DNA from: Ichthyophis bannanicus
Taxonomy: Eukaryota > Chordata > Amphibia > Gymnophiona > Ichthyophiidae
Direction of reading: 5' to 3'
Length of the DNA stretch: 64,000 nt
NCBI GenBank assembly: GCA_033557465.1
Contig: CM066035.1
Location: 904,053,309 to 904,117,308, forward strand
The notes under the pieces were generated by a model. That model made no database searches. It was not told where the DNA came from and saw nothing but the letters and a program-made list of their open reading frames with translations. Shown in pieces: positions 1-11,154 of this stretch. How positions within the stretch are numbered: the first letter of the stretch is position 1; each line of letters starts with the position of its first letter. A program made the position numbers and the translations under genes.

Positions 1-1035
1 CACTCACCATCTTTTGGAAGGGACTTGATGAATTGCTTAATGAGACCCAACTTAATGTGGAGAGGTGGTAATAGAATTTTATCACGAGGTACCAAGCTCT
101 CATGAAGAAACATTTTTCTCACCGGGTCTCAAATACTCCCGAATTGGCCAGTCTTTTTTCCCCAGTGTAGGTCGCGGGCCTGGCTATCCCACAAGCAAAG
201 GAAGCAGGGATATTTGGTGAAACCGGATTGCTGCCCTAATAGCATGGATAGAATTTAAAGTCTCCACAAATCATCCACTTATGCTCATCATAACAAATCC
301 TCTGAAGAATCAGGGCCAAATTCTCGTATTTTTCTTGGAGAATAGAGTGAGCAATAGGAACTGAAGCGAATGTGTTGCCATTATGAAGAAGAACACCTTT
401 TATGCTGTCTTTTGACGAATCAATGAACCGCCGCCATTCAGCAGGATCATACTTGAGTTTAAACTTTTCCATCACTCCGTATATATCGTTGCAAAATACC
501 AAATCTTCCTCTTTGCTGAAATACTTCAAAATTGTGTCTCGCGTTTGCGGTACCAATAAAAAGTTGTTCCTGGTGACAATAGATTTTTCTGTTTAAGCCG
601 AGAACCTAGCAGTTGGGCAGCATCTTTTGGGAGTCCTAAATCCCGGACTAATCATTCAATTCAGCTTGAGAGAAAAGTTCAGGTTTCGGATCTGGTTCAG
701 TTTCAAACTCGGAAGTACTGGACTCATCGGGAAAAGCCATCTGATGAGTCTCATCATGATCAGAACCGTCCACACAAATATGATCCAAAGATTTTTGGTG
801 GTTCAGGCACAGGTACTTCGTTGCTATGAGGCATAGGCCTAATTGCTGAGGGAAGGTTGGGGTAACTTATTACGTTCTTATTTTTTAAGTTGTATCCCTT
901 CACAATGCAAGAGCCAAAATAGCAGTCACTGCTGTGGTCTCTGTGTTCACGCCACATCATAGGTATTCCGAAACGAAATGCTTGTTTTTTACCTTTCATC
1001 CATAAGCGTAGATCTTCCTCATATGTCTTGCACAC
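1..1035 (-). pseudogene. Decayed copy of an uncharacterised, probably TE-linked protein family; runs off the left edge
   Basis: Read on the minus strand from about 1035 to 1, conserved blocks follow in order but in shifted frames: SSDCYF, LGLPKDAAQLLGSRLKQKN, FYWYRKRETQF, YFSKEEDLVFCNDIYGVM, GVLLHNGN, FTKYPCFLCLWDSQARDLHW and PRDKILLPPLHIKLGL. I recognise these as signatures of a multi-copy family annotated as uncharacterised in many arthropod, cnidarian and fish genomes. I know of no assigned function, and I infer from copy number that it travels with a mobile element. At least two frameshifts (near 240 and in 560-760) make this copy a pseudogene. The C-terminal part would lie left of position 1. 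No terminal repeats are visible. Confidence 0.6.
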
Positions 1036-1640
1036 TTTGTGAGGAGACCCACGGTTTGTCTTGATCGCCTAACTTCAAACCGAAATAGGCGAAATATACT
1101 TTAATAAATGCAGAAATGTTCCCTCTGCCGCTTTTTCACGGTATATTCCCCACAAATAAAACAAAAACTGTCCGGAGAGTTGACGCAACCTCTGGCTCTG
1201 TGAGCCATCACAAATACACAGCACTGCAAACTACAATGTAGTGAAACCACTTCGGAATAAAGCTGGATTACGACTGAGCAAACAAAAGGTAATAATGAAC
1301 TTGCAAGAAACTGAAATTGACAGGAACGTTCATGTCGCAAACCACCGTGTTTGAGGCGAACGAGGCGAGGCGAACAGGAAAGAACATGCGCCAGCGCGAG
1401 TACTGGATTTAGCCCCCCGCCTCCCAATTGTCCTGTTAATGTATAAAATGAATACAAAACACTCTAAAATATCATGAGGGAGTGTTTCTAGTTAGTTAAC
1501 CATTACAACCTCTATTTGGGCCAAGAAAATAAAACTGCAGTCGGCTAAAAGAAATTATGTGAACATTCCTTATATGGGTAAGAAATCTAATTTTGCAAGA
1601 AAACGTGACGTGATGGAACATTTTGGCTATTTTTCCTGGA
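1036..1640. other. Unassigned spacer
   Basis: I see no gene, repeat boundary or terminal signal here. It separates the uncharacterised family copy from the R4-like LINE fragment. Confidence 0.4.
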
Positions 1641-3079
1641 TTCAGCACCCCAAAATCTATAGGAATCAGTTGAAAAACTGGAGGCAGTTTTTTGGTAGTG
1701 TACCTGTGTAATTAATGAGAGTACTCATTGGATTAAGCACCATAGAAAACTGAAGTGGTAACAGGGAATCTCTCTGAAATATTCCTTGCTGGATTTTAAT
1801 GTTAGGAATGATGTACTGACCATTTTCATATCTCAAAAAGAGTGTGATTTGCCACATCGTCATGATGAACTTAATGTATTTTATAAAACCAGAATTTATG
1901 TTATAAATTTCAAGGCAATTTATTATCCAAGAGTGTGTGATGCTGTCAAAAGCTTTCTTATAATCAATCCATGCTATACCGAGATTTCTGCTTTTCTTAG
2001 CGCTGGCCATGATGGGCCTTGTTCAACATTAACTGGTCTTTGGTTCCATATGTTCCCCTCTTATCGCCCTTTTGCTCTATTGCCACAATGTTATTGGTCT
2101 TGATATAATCATATATTCTGTCCACATCTATTGCAGTGAACAGCTTATAGGTTATAGGCAGACAAATTATTGGTCTGTAATTTTTGGGAATGTTACTTGG
2201 GTCCCCCTTTGGAAGGAGAAATGTTTTTGCTGTTATAAGTCATTGTGGTGTTAAGTTTGGCTGCTTGATCAATTGTTTTTTTGCAGGTTGCCGGGTCTTG
2301 GTGGAGTGATGTTAACTGTTTGAGCCAAAAGTTGGTCACTCCATTTGGGCCAGGGCTCTTCTAATTCAGGGCTCATTTTAACCCTCTTTCCAGCTCTTTT
2401 GTTGTTACTGCAGGCCATTCCATAGATTTCGAGTTTGATTTTAGTAAATGTTGCTGTATGCAGGGTAACCATTCTTCCTTTTGATTGTTCTCTATGAGGT
2501 CCTCGTATAGGCTTCTCTAAAAAGTTTCCGTTTCAGCTTTGGTTGGTGGTGTTTTTACCATATTAATGCTCTTTCCCAATTCCCTGTAGAACCGTTTCAG
2601 GTTCTCTCTAAACAGTTTATTTTCATATCTTTCTTTTCTGTTGTCTTCATATTTTCGCAGTTTTTGCACTTCTGTTTCTACTTTCAATTTATTGTTGGAA
2701 CATAAATTTCAGGTCTTCTTCTGTTAACACAGCATTCTTCAGCTTGATGTCTTGGATCTTCCCCAATATTTTTGATGAGCTTAGTCCTTTTAGATTCTCG
2801 TCTATCAGGGATGCCTCTGCACGCAATGATTTTATGTTTCCTTCAATGCGCTTTTTCCAAGGAGGAACTCTTATTGTTCTCTTTTTCTTCTGGCCCTGCA
2901 TTTTAGTTGGTAGTATTCTTTCAGTAATAATTTTAGCTTCACAATATTGTATCCTTTTTTTGTTCTCCCCTCCTGTCAGTAGAACTGGTGTTCTTTTCCT
3001 GGTTCCTATATATTTTATTGTAAACTGCATAGCTTGTTCGCAGATTTGTGGTATATCAAATAAAGGTAAACATAAACAT
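1640..3079 (-). pseudogene. R4/Dong-like non-LTR retrotransposon, linker plus reverse transcriptase, frameshifted
   Basis: Minus-strand reading from 3079 downward gives a basic linker (VPPWKKRIEGNIKSLRAE, about 2870-2820), then a WP/E-rich stretch, then SPGPNGVTNFWLKQ in a shifted frame (about 2360-2310), KNYRPI (fingers), and AWIDYKKAFDSI (RT motif A, about 1970-1940) followed by a GIFQRDSLLPL block (motif B). This order fits LINEs of the R2/R4 group, which carry a restriction-like endonuclease C-terminal to the RT. The endonuclease and the YxDD block are not visible, so the 3' end appears truncated near 1640. Several frameshifts and stops make it dead. The clade is inferred from motif style, not from an alignment. 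Confidence 0.6.
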
Positions 3080-3205
3080 TTTCTTATCGTCCCTCCAGTC
3101 CAGTCCCACACCTCTGGGGTAGTGCACCTCTTCCAGCAGCTTGGAGACTGAGCATGTCATTTTTTGATGACACTCATCTACTTATACAGCTGGCACGGCC
3201 TACCA
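3080..3205 (+). repeat. DIRS left inverted terminal repeat
   Basis: The reverse complement matches 9014-9171 over roughly 110 bases with a few mismatches, including shared segments around GTATAAGTAGATG and GCTGGAAGAGGTGCA. The outermost bases (ccctccagtccagtcc) recur in the internal complementary region. Confidence 0.88.
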
Positions 3206-4203
3206 GCCGCAGTATACTCAGTCTCCAGGCAGCTGGAGAAGGTGTGAGCGAGGGGTGCTGGACTCACTGAGGACAACTAAGAAGATAGTCTTTTTGGTTT
3301 TTGCTTGCTCCTTTTGTCTGCCCTAGGACATTGCCTTAATTTGCCTTGCTGGAAAAAAAGAAAGAAAAAGAAAACGTCTTTATAGAGAAAAGGAGTTTTG
3401 GCAGGCAGCCCTGGTGCCTTGCAGAAGGCAAGAAAGAGATTCCCCAGTCTCCCTAGTGAGCGAAGGCTAGTGGACAAGGACCTTTGCACTGTAGAGAGAG
3501 CAGACAGCTCCCGAACCCGTTACTGGGTGAGGAGCCATCTCCCAGACGCTGGTGGCGAGGCATGCAGCTCCTGCTAGGACCCTTCAGTGCTGAAGCCTCT
3601 TGGAGTGGGCTGAGCACAAGGGTAGAGGAGGCACAGCGAGCGACAGCTGCGGGGTGCAGGTAAGCTTCAAAGGGGAAGTTGGGACCTCAGTCGGGGTGTT
3701 TTTTCGGCCACAGAGGGCAGCGCTGCGTTCCTGCAGAGTGCAGGAAGCAGGTCCAAGGAGCGCAGGCTCACACTACGTGGAGGGAGCCCGGATCGGCGTG
3801 AGAGTGGCAGCGATCATTTGGGGCTTCTGGCAGAAGCCTAGAGTTTCCTAATCGACGCGTCTTCTCCCCCCCTCCCCCAGGGGCTGTCTGGGTGGGTTGA
3901 GTTGGTTGCAGTTTTTTTTTGGGCGGTCGTGAGTTGCCAGTTTCTTTTGGGAGGCAACTGGCAGTGAGGCCTAGGAGCCTGCAGCTTGTGGCACTGTAGT
4001 TCTCTTTCCCTGCTTGTCCCCTTGGGTGCATTTGGTTAGATTTCTGGCGCTCTTTGAAGGGTTGTGCCACCAAAAAAAGAAAACCAACCCAAAAGGAGGA
4101 AAGAGAAGAGAAATACTTAAAGGAAGGCTCCCTACTCTCGCTGCAGGAGTGCTTGTTGCTTCCCGGGTGTTCAGGGTCAGGAGCTGGTGGCGCGGGTGCT
4201 ATC
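3206..4203 (+). other. DIRS 5' leader
   Basis: This is GC-rich leader between the left terminal repeat and the first gag-like start at 4204. Open frames on either strand here show no recognisable protein. A promoter for the element would be expected here or in the repeat, but I see no clear motif. Confidence 0.5.
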
Positions 4204-5547
4204 ATGCCGGCCAGACCCCAGTGCCGGGTCTGTGGGACCAGACGGGGAGTGGTCTCAGAAGAGGGTGTGTGTCTGGAATGCCCTCAGGAGGCCACTTCCT
4301 TTGAGAAAAGTCTGCAGGAGAACAAGATAAGAGACCCTTCACCGGCCCGGGACCTGCAGGTGGCTGAGGGGTCCTCGTGCACTGGGCTGGAGACAGCTTC
4401 CGGGTCTTTGGCCTCCCCTGAGCCTTCATCATTGATGGGGATCCCAGGGGATCTTTCCCCAGAATTTGTTCTTTTGCTACATCAAGCTTTTTGTATGCGC
4501 TTGCAGAGAGCAGGGGTCCTTCGCTAGCACAGGAGCTGGGGGCTAAGCGAGCGGTGGAAACAAAGGCAGGCTCCGCAGAGGTAGCAGGCGCCAAGAAGGC
4601 TTGCCTTTCTGAGGAGGGGCAGGTGCCTTCACTGTCGTTGGAGGGGCAAGACGTGGAAGATCTGGACATGGAACTGTAGTCCCAAGCCGAAGAATTGGAA
4701 GAAGGAGAGATCCTGGAGCACGAGGACCAGTTGCGAGTGGTCCGAGTGTTCCGACGAGAGGAATTGCAAGTTCTTATCGGGGCATCCTTGAAGGCCCTCA
4801 ACATGTCAATGGCAGTGCCGGTGGAGGAGGAAGTATTGGAGGACCCCGCTTCAGGCGGTGAGGATGTCGCAGGTGTTCCCGGTTCACAGAGTGGACTCTG
4901 TCGGAGGCGGGTTTCAGAGGAAGATGAGCCATGACCAGACTGTACCTGCTTCTGGAGCAGGAGTGCAAACATTTCTGGTCCCCTAGGGTGGACACGGCAG
5001 TGTCGGCGGTAACCAAGACGATGACGATTCCAGTAGATGGTGGTGCGGCCCTTAAAGATAGCCAGGACAGGAAGCTGGACACTTTGCTCAAGCAGGCCTT
5101 TGACATCAATGCCCTGGTACTGCAGGCCTCCATTTGTGGGGCCTGGGCAACTAGGGCCTGTCTTCGCTAGTGGCAGGGATTCAGAAGCCGGAAGAGCAGA
5201 CGGCAGACCCATCTGGAAAGGCAGCCAAACTGGAGTCGGGGTTGGCCTACCTGGTGGTCGTCAGGGGGCTCTCAAAGAGCATGGCCTCACTGGTGGCAGC
5301 TTGTCGATATCTATGGTTGAGGAACTGGGTGGCGGATGGGGCCTCTAAGGCTCGTATTAGCAAGCTACCTTTTAGAGGTAAGCTGCTCTTTGGAGAGGAC
5401 ATGGACAAGTTGGTGAAGGATTTGGGGGAGTCCAAAGGCGGGCATCTGCCTGAAGATAAGCAAAAGCAAAGCTGTCCATCCACGTCGGCAAGAGGGCAGT
5501 CGAAAGACTTTAAGCATTTTTGCACGCCCCGCTTTGGCTCCTTTTAG
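4204..5547 (+). pseudogene. DIRS gag-like region (frameshifted)
   Basis: The first part, from ATG 4204, opens with a short Cys-rich motif (CRVCG ... CLEC) typical of the N-terminus of DIRS gag-like proteins. The reading then moves through several frames (4491-4679, 4695-4934, 4931-5170) into 5170-5547, which carries the RYLWLRNWVADGASK and PFRGKLLFGEDMDKLV blocks, a conserved signature before the RT in vertebrate DIRS elements. The protein presumably forms the element's nucleoprotein particle. In-frame stops, for example at 4677-4679, break it. A 336-codon minus-strand frame over the same bases is a shadow. Confidence 0.72.
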
Positions 5548-5724
5548 AGAGGTAGAGGTGCCCCCAGAGGCAGGGGTTTCGAGGATTCCGGGGGGTGGGA
5601 AGAGGCTTTGGGACAGCCTCTTCTTTGGGAACCAGGAAATTCCAATGAAGCAAGGCAGGCCCAGGTGGGGTTGATTCCCATGGGAGGCAGACTATAGGAG
5701 TTCTATCCTGCTTGGGTCCAGATA

Positions 5725-7443
5725 ATGTCGGACTGGTGTGTCCTGGAGATCATCCGAGAAGGCTATGCCCTCGAGTGGGCATGGCCGGTCGGCCACTCTT
5801 TCGTTCAGTCTCCTTGCAGGTCGCAAGGCAAAGCGGGGGCAGTTATGGTCACCCTGGAGAGACTGTTGCAGTTAAGGGCCGTGGTCCCGGTGCCCCAGGA
5901 CCAATACGGGTGCGGTCAGTACTCCATTTACTTTGTGGTTCCCAAGAAAAAAGGCTCATTCCGACCAATCCTTGACCTCAAAGGTGTAAACTGATGTCTA
6001 CAAGTCAAGCACTTCCACATAAAAACTCTGAGGTCAGTCATAGTGGTGGTAAGCGGGGAGTTCCTAATGTCGTTCGACCTGTCCGAGGTGTACTTGCACA
6101 TCCCCATCAGGCCAGAGCACCAGCATTTCCTCTGGTATGCGGTGCTGATGGGGCACTTCCAATTTCATGCGTTGCCTTTCGGGCTGGTGACAGCGCCACA
6201 TACATTCACCAAGATCATGATGATGGTGGTGGTGGCAGCGGCGCCGCACAAAGATGGAGTTTTGGTGCATCTGTACCTCGACGACTGGCTGATCAGAGCG
6301 AAGTCCAGGGACAAAAGTGTATTGGCCACACAAAAGGTGGTGCAGTTCCAAGAAAGTCTGTGATGGGTAACCAACCTGGCCAAGAGCCGGTTGGTACCAT
6401 CTCAGGAGCTGGAGTATTTGGGGGCATGCTTTGACACCAGAGTGGGGAAGGTGTTTCTGTCTGCACAGCGCACCCATTGGCTAGTGTGACAGTTTTTGCA
6501 GAGAGTCCAGCCATCGGCCTGGCACTATTTGCAGGTCCTGAGAACCATGGCAGCCATGATCAAGTTGGTTCCATGAGCAAGAGGGCACATGAGCACTTTT
6601 ACACTGATGGTTCCACCAGAACTAGCCCTTATCTACTGTTCTCCAGTGCCCGGGGCATGTAAAGAAGGCACTGAAGTGGTGGCTGCATCCGGGGACGCTA
6701 GATGGGGGCATGCCCCTCGAGACGCCGGCTTGGGTTCCGCTGATGACAGATGCCAACCTGGCCAGATGGGGGGCTCATTGCTAGGGTCGCATAGTGCAGG
6801 GGCAGTGGGGGCCGCAGGAGGCTCACTGGTCCATCAACAGACTGGAAATGTGGGCAGTGCTCCTGGCGCTGCAGGCTTTCAGCCCTTGGGTGCAGGGGCA
6901 GGCAGTCTGGGTACTCTCAGACAATGCGACCACGGTGGCCTACATCAACCGCCAGGGCAGCACAGGCAGCTTAGTCCTAGAGGAGGAGGCCGAGGAGTTG
7001 TTCCAGTGGGTGGAAGGTCACCTCCAGGCCTTATCAGCGGCACACGTCGCAGGCATCGACAATGTGATGGCGGATTATCTGAGCCGGGTGCATGTGGATC
7101 CCAGCAAGTGGACTCTCAACCAGGAGGTTTTCGAGCAGGTGGCTTGTCGTTGTGGCACGCTGGTTATGGATCTGATGGTGACCTTTCAGTCTGCCAAGGT
7201 GAGTTGGTTCTTCAGCAGAAGAAGGGATCGAATGTTGGAGGGGCTGGACACCCTCATGCAAAGATAGCCCGAGGAGGTGCTCCTCTATGTCTTCCCACCG
7301 TGGGCGCTCATAGGCCAGGTGATACAGAGGATCAAAGCACACGGGGGTCCGTCATCTTGATTGCCCCGGACTGGCCGAGACGCCTGTGGAATACCGATCT
7401 AGTGCGGCTGCTGGCGAATCAGCCGTGGTGTCTGCCAGTTTGA
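5725..7443 (+). pseudogene. DIRS reverse transcriptase and RNase H (frameshifted)
   Basis: RT fingers: YSIYFVVPKKKGSFRPILDL (about 5920-5980), then a stop. Palm: SFDLSEVYLHIPI (about 6069-6107), LPFGLVTAPHTFTK, and the catalytic YLDDW (about 6274-6288). RNase H follows around 6794-7267 with INRLEMWAVLLAL, SDNATTVAYINRQG and HVAGIDNVMADYLSR, which contain the expected acidic residues. The tail (to about 7443) has the proline/tryptophan-rich linker seen in DIRS before the recombinase. Stops at about 5992 and 6361 and frame changes show that this copy cannot make a full polyprotein. It lies downstream of gag and upstream of the recombinase. Confidence 0.85.
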
Positions 7444-8570
7444 GAGGATCTATTATTGCAGGGACCAGTAAGCATACCTCAGGTGAATCGATTCTCGCTT
7501 ACGGCTTGGCTCTTGAGAGGGCGAGGACGAAGAGGAAAGGCTACTCTGGGCCAGTGATTACGATCATGCTGAAGTTGCGAAAGAGGTCAGCCTCTTTGGC
7601 TTACATCAAGGTATGGCGTATATTTGAGCCATGGTGCAAGAATAGGCAGGTGAGCCCATCATCTGCTTCTATTCCTAACATTTTGGCCTTTTTGCAGTCT
7701 GGGTTCGACAAGAGCCTAGCAACCAGTTCCCTAAGGATACAGTTGGCAGTACTCTCCTGTTACTGGGGTAAGGTGCAAGGGGTGGCGTTGAGCTCATATC
7801 CTGATGTGCTGAGGTTCCTGAGGGTGGTGGGGCATCTCCGTCCTCCACGGAGAACGGTGGTGCCGCCCTGAGACCTCAATTTGGTGCTGTTGGCAATGGC
7901 CAAGGAGCCCTTTGAGCCTTTGAGTAGGTGCTCATTGAAGGATTTGACGTTGAAAGCGGTTTTCCTTGTAGCCATTTGTTTCGCACGCAGGATTTTGGAG
8001 ATTCAGGTGATGTCCTGCAAGGAACCATATCTGTTGTTTTCAAGGGAGAAGGTAGTCCTTCAGCTGGTACCATCCTTCTTGCTGACATTGATTTCAGCCT
8101 TCCATGTGAATAAGCCAGTATCCTTACCGATCCTTTCGGTTTCGGAGATGGATCCTTTGCTCTCGGAGTTGCGCAGGTTGGATGTTAAACGGGTCCTGAG
8201 GTGGTATTTGAAGCGGATGGTGGCCTTTCAGAGATCAGAACACTTATTTGTCCTATTCAGGAGGCCACGGAAGGGAGAAGCGGCGGCTAAGGTGTCGATT
8301 TCTAGGTGGATTAGGGAGGCTATTGCCTCAGCCTACCTGGTGAAGAGGAGAGTGGTGCTGGCTGGGTTGCGGGCACACTCCACAAGGGCCCAAGCATCTT
8401 CATGGGCAGATTATAGTTTGGTGCCACCGGTAGAAATTTGTAAGGCAGCAACATGGTCTTCCCTTCATACCTTTGCAAAGCACTATTGCCTGGATTTACA
8501 GGGTTTGGGGGATGCTCGGTTTGGAGCGGCAGTGCTTCAGACAAGTATGGCAGGTCCCTCATTAGTTTAA
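7386..8570 (+). pseudogene. DIRS tyrosine recombinase, split by one stop/frameshift near 7870
   Basis: The N-terminal part (7386-7871) is the helical core-binding half with SLAYIKVWRIFEPWCKNRQV. The C-terminal catalytic half (7881-8570) has SLKDLTLKAVFLVAICFARR with the first arginine, LRAHSTRA with the His-x-x-Arg pair, and FAKHYCLDL with the likely nucleophile tyrosine, so the R-H-R-Y set is present. This enzyme integrates the circular DNA intermediate, replacing the DDE integrase of LTR elements. An in-frame stop at about 7870 and a small frame change separate the halves; otherwise the sequence is well preserved. Confidence 0.85.
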
Positions 8571-8582
8571 CTGCTCTGTTAC

Positions 8583-8682
8583 ATCCCAGAGGTGGGGGAC
8601 TGGACTGGAGGGACGATAAGGAAAGAGAAATTAGACTCATCTGCTAATTGTTGTTCCTTGAGGAACTCCAGTCCAATCCCAG
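8583..8682 (+). repeat. DIRS internal complementary region
   Basis: The first half (to about 8625) is the reverse complement of the outer end of the left repeat. The second half (from about 8626) is the reverse complement of the outer end of the right repeat, including gctaattgttgttccttgag. In DIRS replication this region templates completion of the ends and circularisation. It lies directly after the recombinase, as usual. Confidence 0.88.
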
Positions 8683-9013
8683 ATCCCACCCTTGTTGGTT
8701 GCTAAGAAAGTGGTTAGAAGGTGTGTCCATCTAGGTCACTGCTGTGATGTTTCGTGGCAGGGGTCTGGAAGCTCCGTAGAAGGCAATCATTTAGACGTAG
8801 GGGGCCAGGGCTGGGGGAGCTGCCAGTCTCACGCTGCATCCGGTCAGTCAGGGCTGGCAGTTCACAGGTAAGCCTCCCCGTATTGGGGGGAACAGGGGGT
8901 TCCTTCCCAGGTGAGGGGGGGTCTACTCAATGAGTTTGTATAGCGTTGATAGTTAGTATTGTTAACTACTTATTTGTTTCTCCTGTGAGTCTGCTTTTCA
9001 GTAGTTTATTGGA

Positions 9014-9171
9014 GCTGGTAGGCGGTGCCAGCTGTATAAGTAGATGGGTGTCATCAAAAGATGACATGCTCGGTATTCTCCTGCTGGAAGAGGTGCATTA
9101 CCCCAGAGGTGCAGGACTGGACTGGAGTTCCTCAAGGAAGAACAATTAGCAGGTAAGTCTAATTTCTCTTT
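9014..9171 (+). repeat. DIRS right inverted terminal repeat
   Basis: It is complementary to 3080-3205. The outermost 45 bases, ending near TCTCTTT at 9165-9171, are specific to this end and are mirrored in the internal complementary region. The bases between 8683 and 9013 are untranslated 3' sequence. Confidence 0.85.
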
Positions 9172-9570
9172 GATTTATTTTGATGATGTCAATAAATGGT
9201 CCCTTTACACAGGATAAGGCCTTTTAACCTTGGGTGTTAAATTTAACTTGGGTAATCTTTCCCTTGCCTGGAGCCCAACATATTCATCTCTTTCCATGCA
9301 GACTAGGAGTTCGATCTTGAATTCCTCCACCTCTGGGTCTCTCGCCTCCCTTTCTTCCTCCTCTTCAGTTGATTTGTTGATCTGTCCTGTAGCTACCTCA
9401 CTCTCCTGCAGTTGCAGATGTCTAAGCTCCATCTCCCCCTCAAACTGCTCTTTCTTTTTTTGTGTATTCCTTTCTTTTGGTACTTTCACCCAGATTGCCC
9501 CCTCCCTGTATTTCTCTTTCCTCGGAAGCCCTTCGTTGATTCAAGATGTCATTCTCATACTTCTTTAATC
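9172..9570 (-). pseudogene. Probable 5' part of the same R4-like LINE, on the far side of the DIRS insertion
   Basis: A minus-strand open stretch (about 9489-9205) encodes a charged, coiled-coil-like segment with an STEEEEEREARDPEVEEF run, followed by MERDEYVGLQARERLPKL. It points toward the DIRS right end and is collinear with the R4-like coding sequence on the left flank, so I infer one LINE split by the DIRS element. Upstream, a shifted frame gives LEFHRLKKYENDIL near 9580-9540. No conserved catalytic domain is present here, so the link rests on position, strand and composition. Confidence 0.45.
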
Positions 9571-9812
9571 TGTGAAATTCAAGATCTTAAATTTGCATCT
9601 ATTGCTTTTAGCAGTTTTTCCTATGGCAATTTTCTTCTTTCTTACAGTTTTTGGTGGTTTCTCTTAGGATATCCTATTTGCTCTCTTCTGGGGTGGGATA
9701 GCCATCTGTTTTCCATGTTTTATTATTGCCATTTGAACTACTGAATATGTAATTTTTGTTTTTTAAAAGATTGGTTTGTATATTATTACTATATGTATTG
9801 AGGTAGGTCATT

Positions 9813-10100
9813 GAGTGGAGGAGTGGCCTAGTGGTTGGGGCAAGGTACCTCAGGCCAGAAGGTTGGGGGTTCAAATCCCACTAGAGGACAGCAACCTTGG
9901 GCCGGAAGGACTGGGGTTTCTAGTCCCACAGGTGCTCCTTGTGGTCTTGGGCAAGCCACTTAACCCTCCATTGCCCATGTTCCCTGTAAAATAGCTATCT
10001 CCAAGTTATAATGCCCTGTTCAATGTAATTTCAGTTTGTTCAATGTAAACTGCCTTGATATCATGAAAGGCAGAATATAAAATTTAATATTGATTTTATT
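9813..10100 (+). mobile_element. tRNA-derived SINE
   Basis: The head has A-box-like (tggcctagtggttgggg) and B-box-like (gggttcaaatccc) elements. The body includes cttgggcaagccacttaaccctcca, and the AT-rich tail has the gtaaactgcc/gatatcatgaaa pairing that resembles a LINE 3' end. Relatives lie at 31913-32175, 47998-48300 and, reversed, 62923-63205. Confidence 0.85.
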
Positions 10101-10620
10101 CTTCTAACCTTTGGGTTCACAAGCAATCATATTTGACTAATAAAATAAAGGTAGGCTGAAGTTCTTTGTTCATTCTTCTTTAAAGGAATCTTGTTTCAGT
10201 GTCATTACAGCTCAATGTTGCTTTGTCAAAAGATGCCACAGACTATATGGTCACCCTAAGACTATGTAACATCTCTGCAGGCAGAATGATTAGCCTGTCA
10301 TGCTATGAAGGAACTGAAACTTGCCACCTTCAGCACTGTGACATTACCACCCACACTGAATCATGGGAATTTCAGGTTCCTAGACCCGAAAAGGCTACCC
10401 TCATGTCTCCAGGGGCTACATTTACTAAAATATGCAGCTATCCCATTACTCCTAACATGCATTAATGTGTGTCATTTCCCGCAGGTCTTATTTTATGAAC
10501 TGGAGCTTATTTACTAACACTTAGCAGTTACCACGTGGCCTCATCACTTACCGTGCATTCACTTCCATAACTGCTTGCTGTAGCAGGAAGAGGGAAAGCG
10601 TGGACAGTGCTTGCAGTAGC
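10101..10620. other. Unassigned, probably old repeat debris
   Basis: A plus-strand frame of about 88 codons exists near 10199-10465 but shows no recognisable domain. The motif catttactaaaatatgcagctatcc near 10420 resembles the ends of the tttactaa-type Harbinger-like repeats found elsewhere here. Confidence 0.35.
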
Positions 10621-10624
10621 TTAC

Positions 10625-10812
10625 AATGCCCTCTCAACTTATATCTACAGTGTAGATAGCTTATGTATATAGTTAACCCAGTTATTCTTGTTTGTACTCC
10701 TGTTCAATGTAAAACCTGACAGTTTTTCGTTATGGTCGTTTTGTTATGATGTAAACCGCGCTGATTCTAAATAGCGCGGTATATAAGAAACTGTAATAAA
10801 TAAATAATAATA
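10625..10812 (+). repeat. LINE 3' tail fragment
   Basis: It ends in tgtaaaccgcgctgattctaaatagcgcggtatataa plus an (AATA)n-like tail. This is a short hairpin tail shared with the SINE ends in this window and with 26288-26490 (reverse strand). It is read as a 5'-truncated LINE 3' UTR. Confidence 0.6.
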
Positions 10813-11154
10813 CCGTGCGCTGGCACAATTGCAGATTCTTTGGGTACAAGAGATGTTGAGTGCACCCACACTATGAGCATGCTGGCACCAAAATACCCAG
10901 TGCACCTCCCATTCAGTTTCCACATCACTCCCAATCCCCATTCCAAATCCCCTAGCATTTACCAGTGCTATCCCTGGTTAGTGGTGGGGTAGGAGAGATC
11001 CCTGGACACTCCTGCACCATTACTGCCTGAGTTCAAAATGCTGGCTCTGGCCCTCTAGTGGTGGCCTTGTAGTACTACCATTAGGGCTCAAAGCTGCCAA
11101 AATATTCGATTCCTGCTCTTGCTCTGTTCCATCACATTATGGATAGCAGAGTTT

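Larger units (their letters stand above)
3080..9171 (+). mobile_element. DIRS-like tyrosine-recombinase retrotransposon, structurally complete but with broken genes
   Basis: About 6.1 kb bounded by inverted terminal repeats (3080-3205 and 9014-9171), with an internal complementary region (8583-8682) whose halves match the outer ends of both repeats. Gag-like, RT, RNase H and tyrosine recombinase regions occur in that order on the plus strand. This is the textbook DIRS architecture: replication through a circle, integration by the recombinase, no target-site duplication. Both ends abut a TTT trinucleotide, as expected when a circle recombines at a short shared sequence. Frameshifts and stops in gag, RT and the recombinase indicate an inactive copy. 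It interrupts an R4-like LINE. Confidence 0.9.

Noticed and set aside
4202..5212. 336-codon minus-strand open frame
   Set aside because: It overlaps the plus-strand DIRS gag-like region, has low-complexity Ser/Pro composition and no domain. It is a shadow of GC-rich coding sequence.
6589..7443. 284-codon plus-strand open frame, Gly-rich
   Set aside because: It is out of frame with the clear RNase H blocks; Gly/Gln-rich shadow.
9813..9890. tRNA gene
   Set aside because: It has A and B boxes but no cloverleaf or acceptor stem, and is followed by a SINE body and tail.
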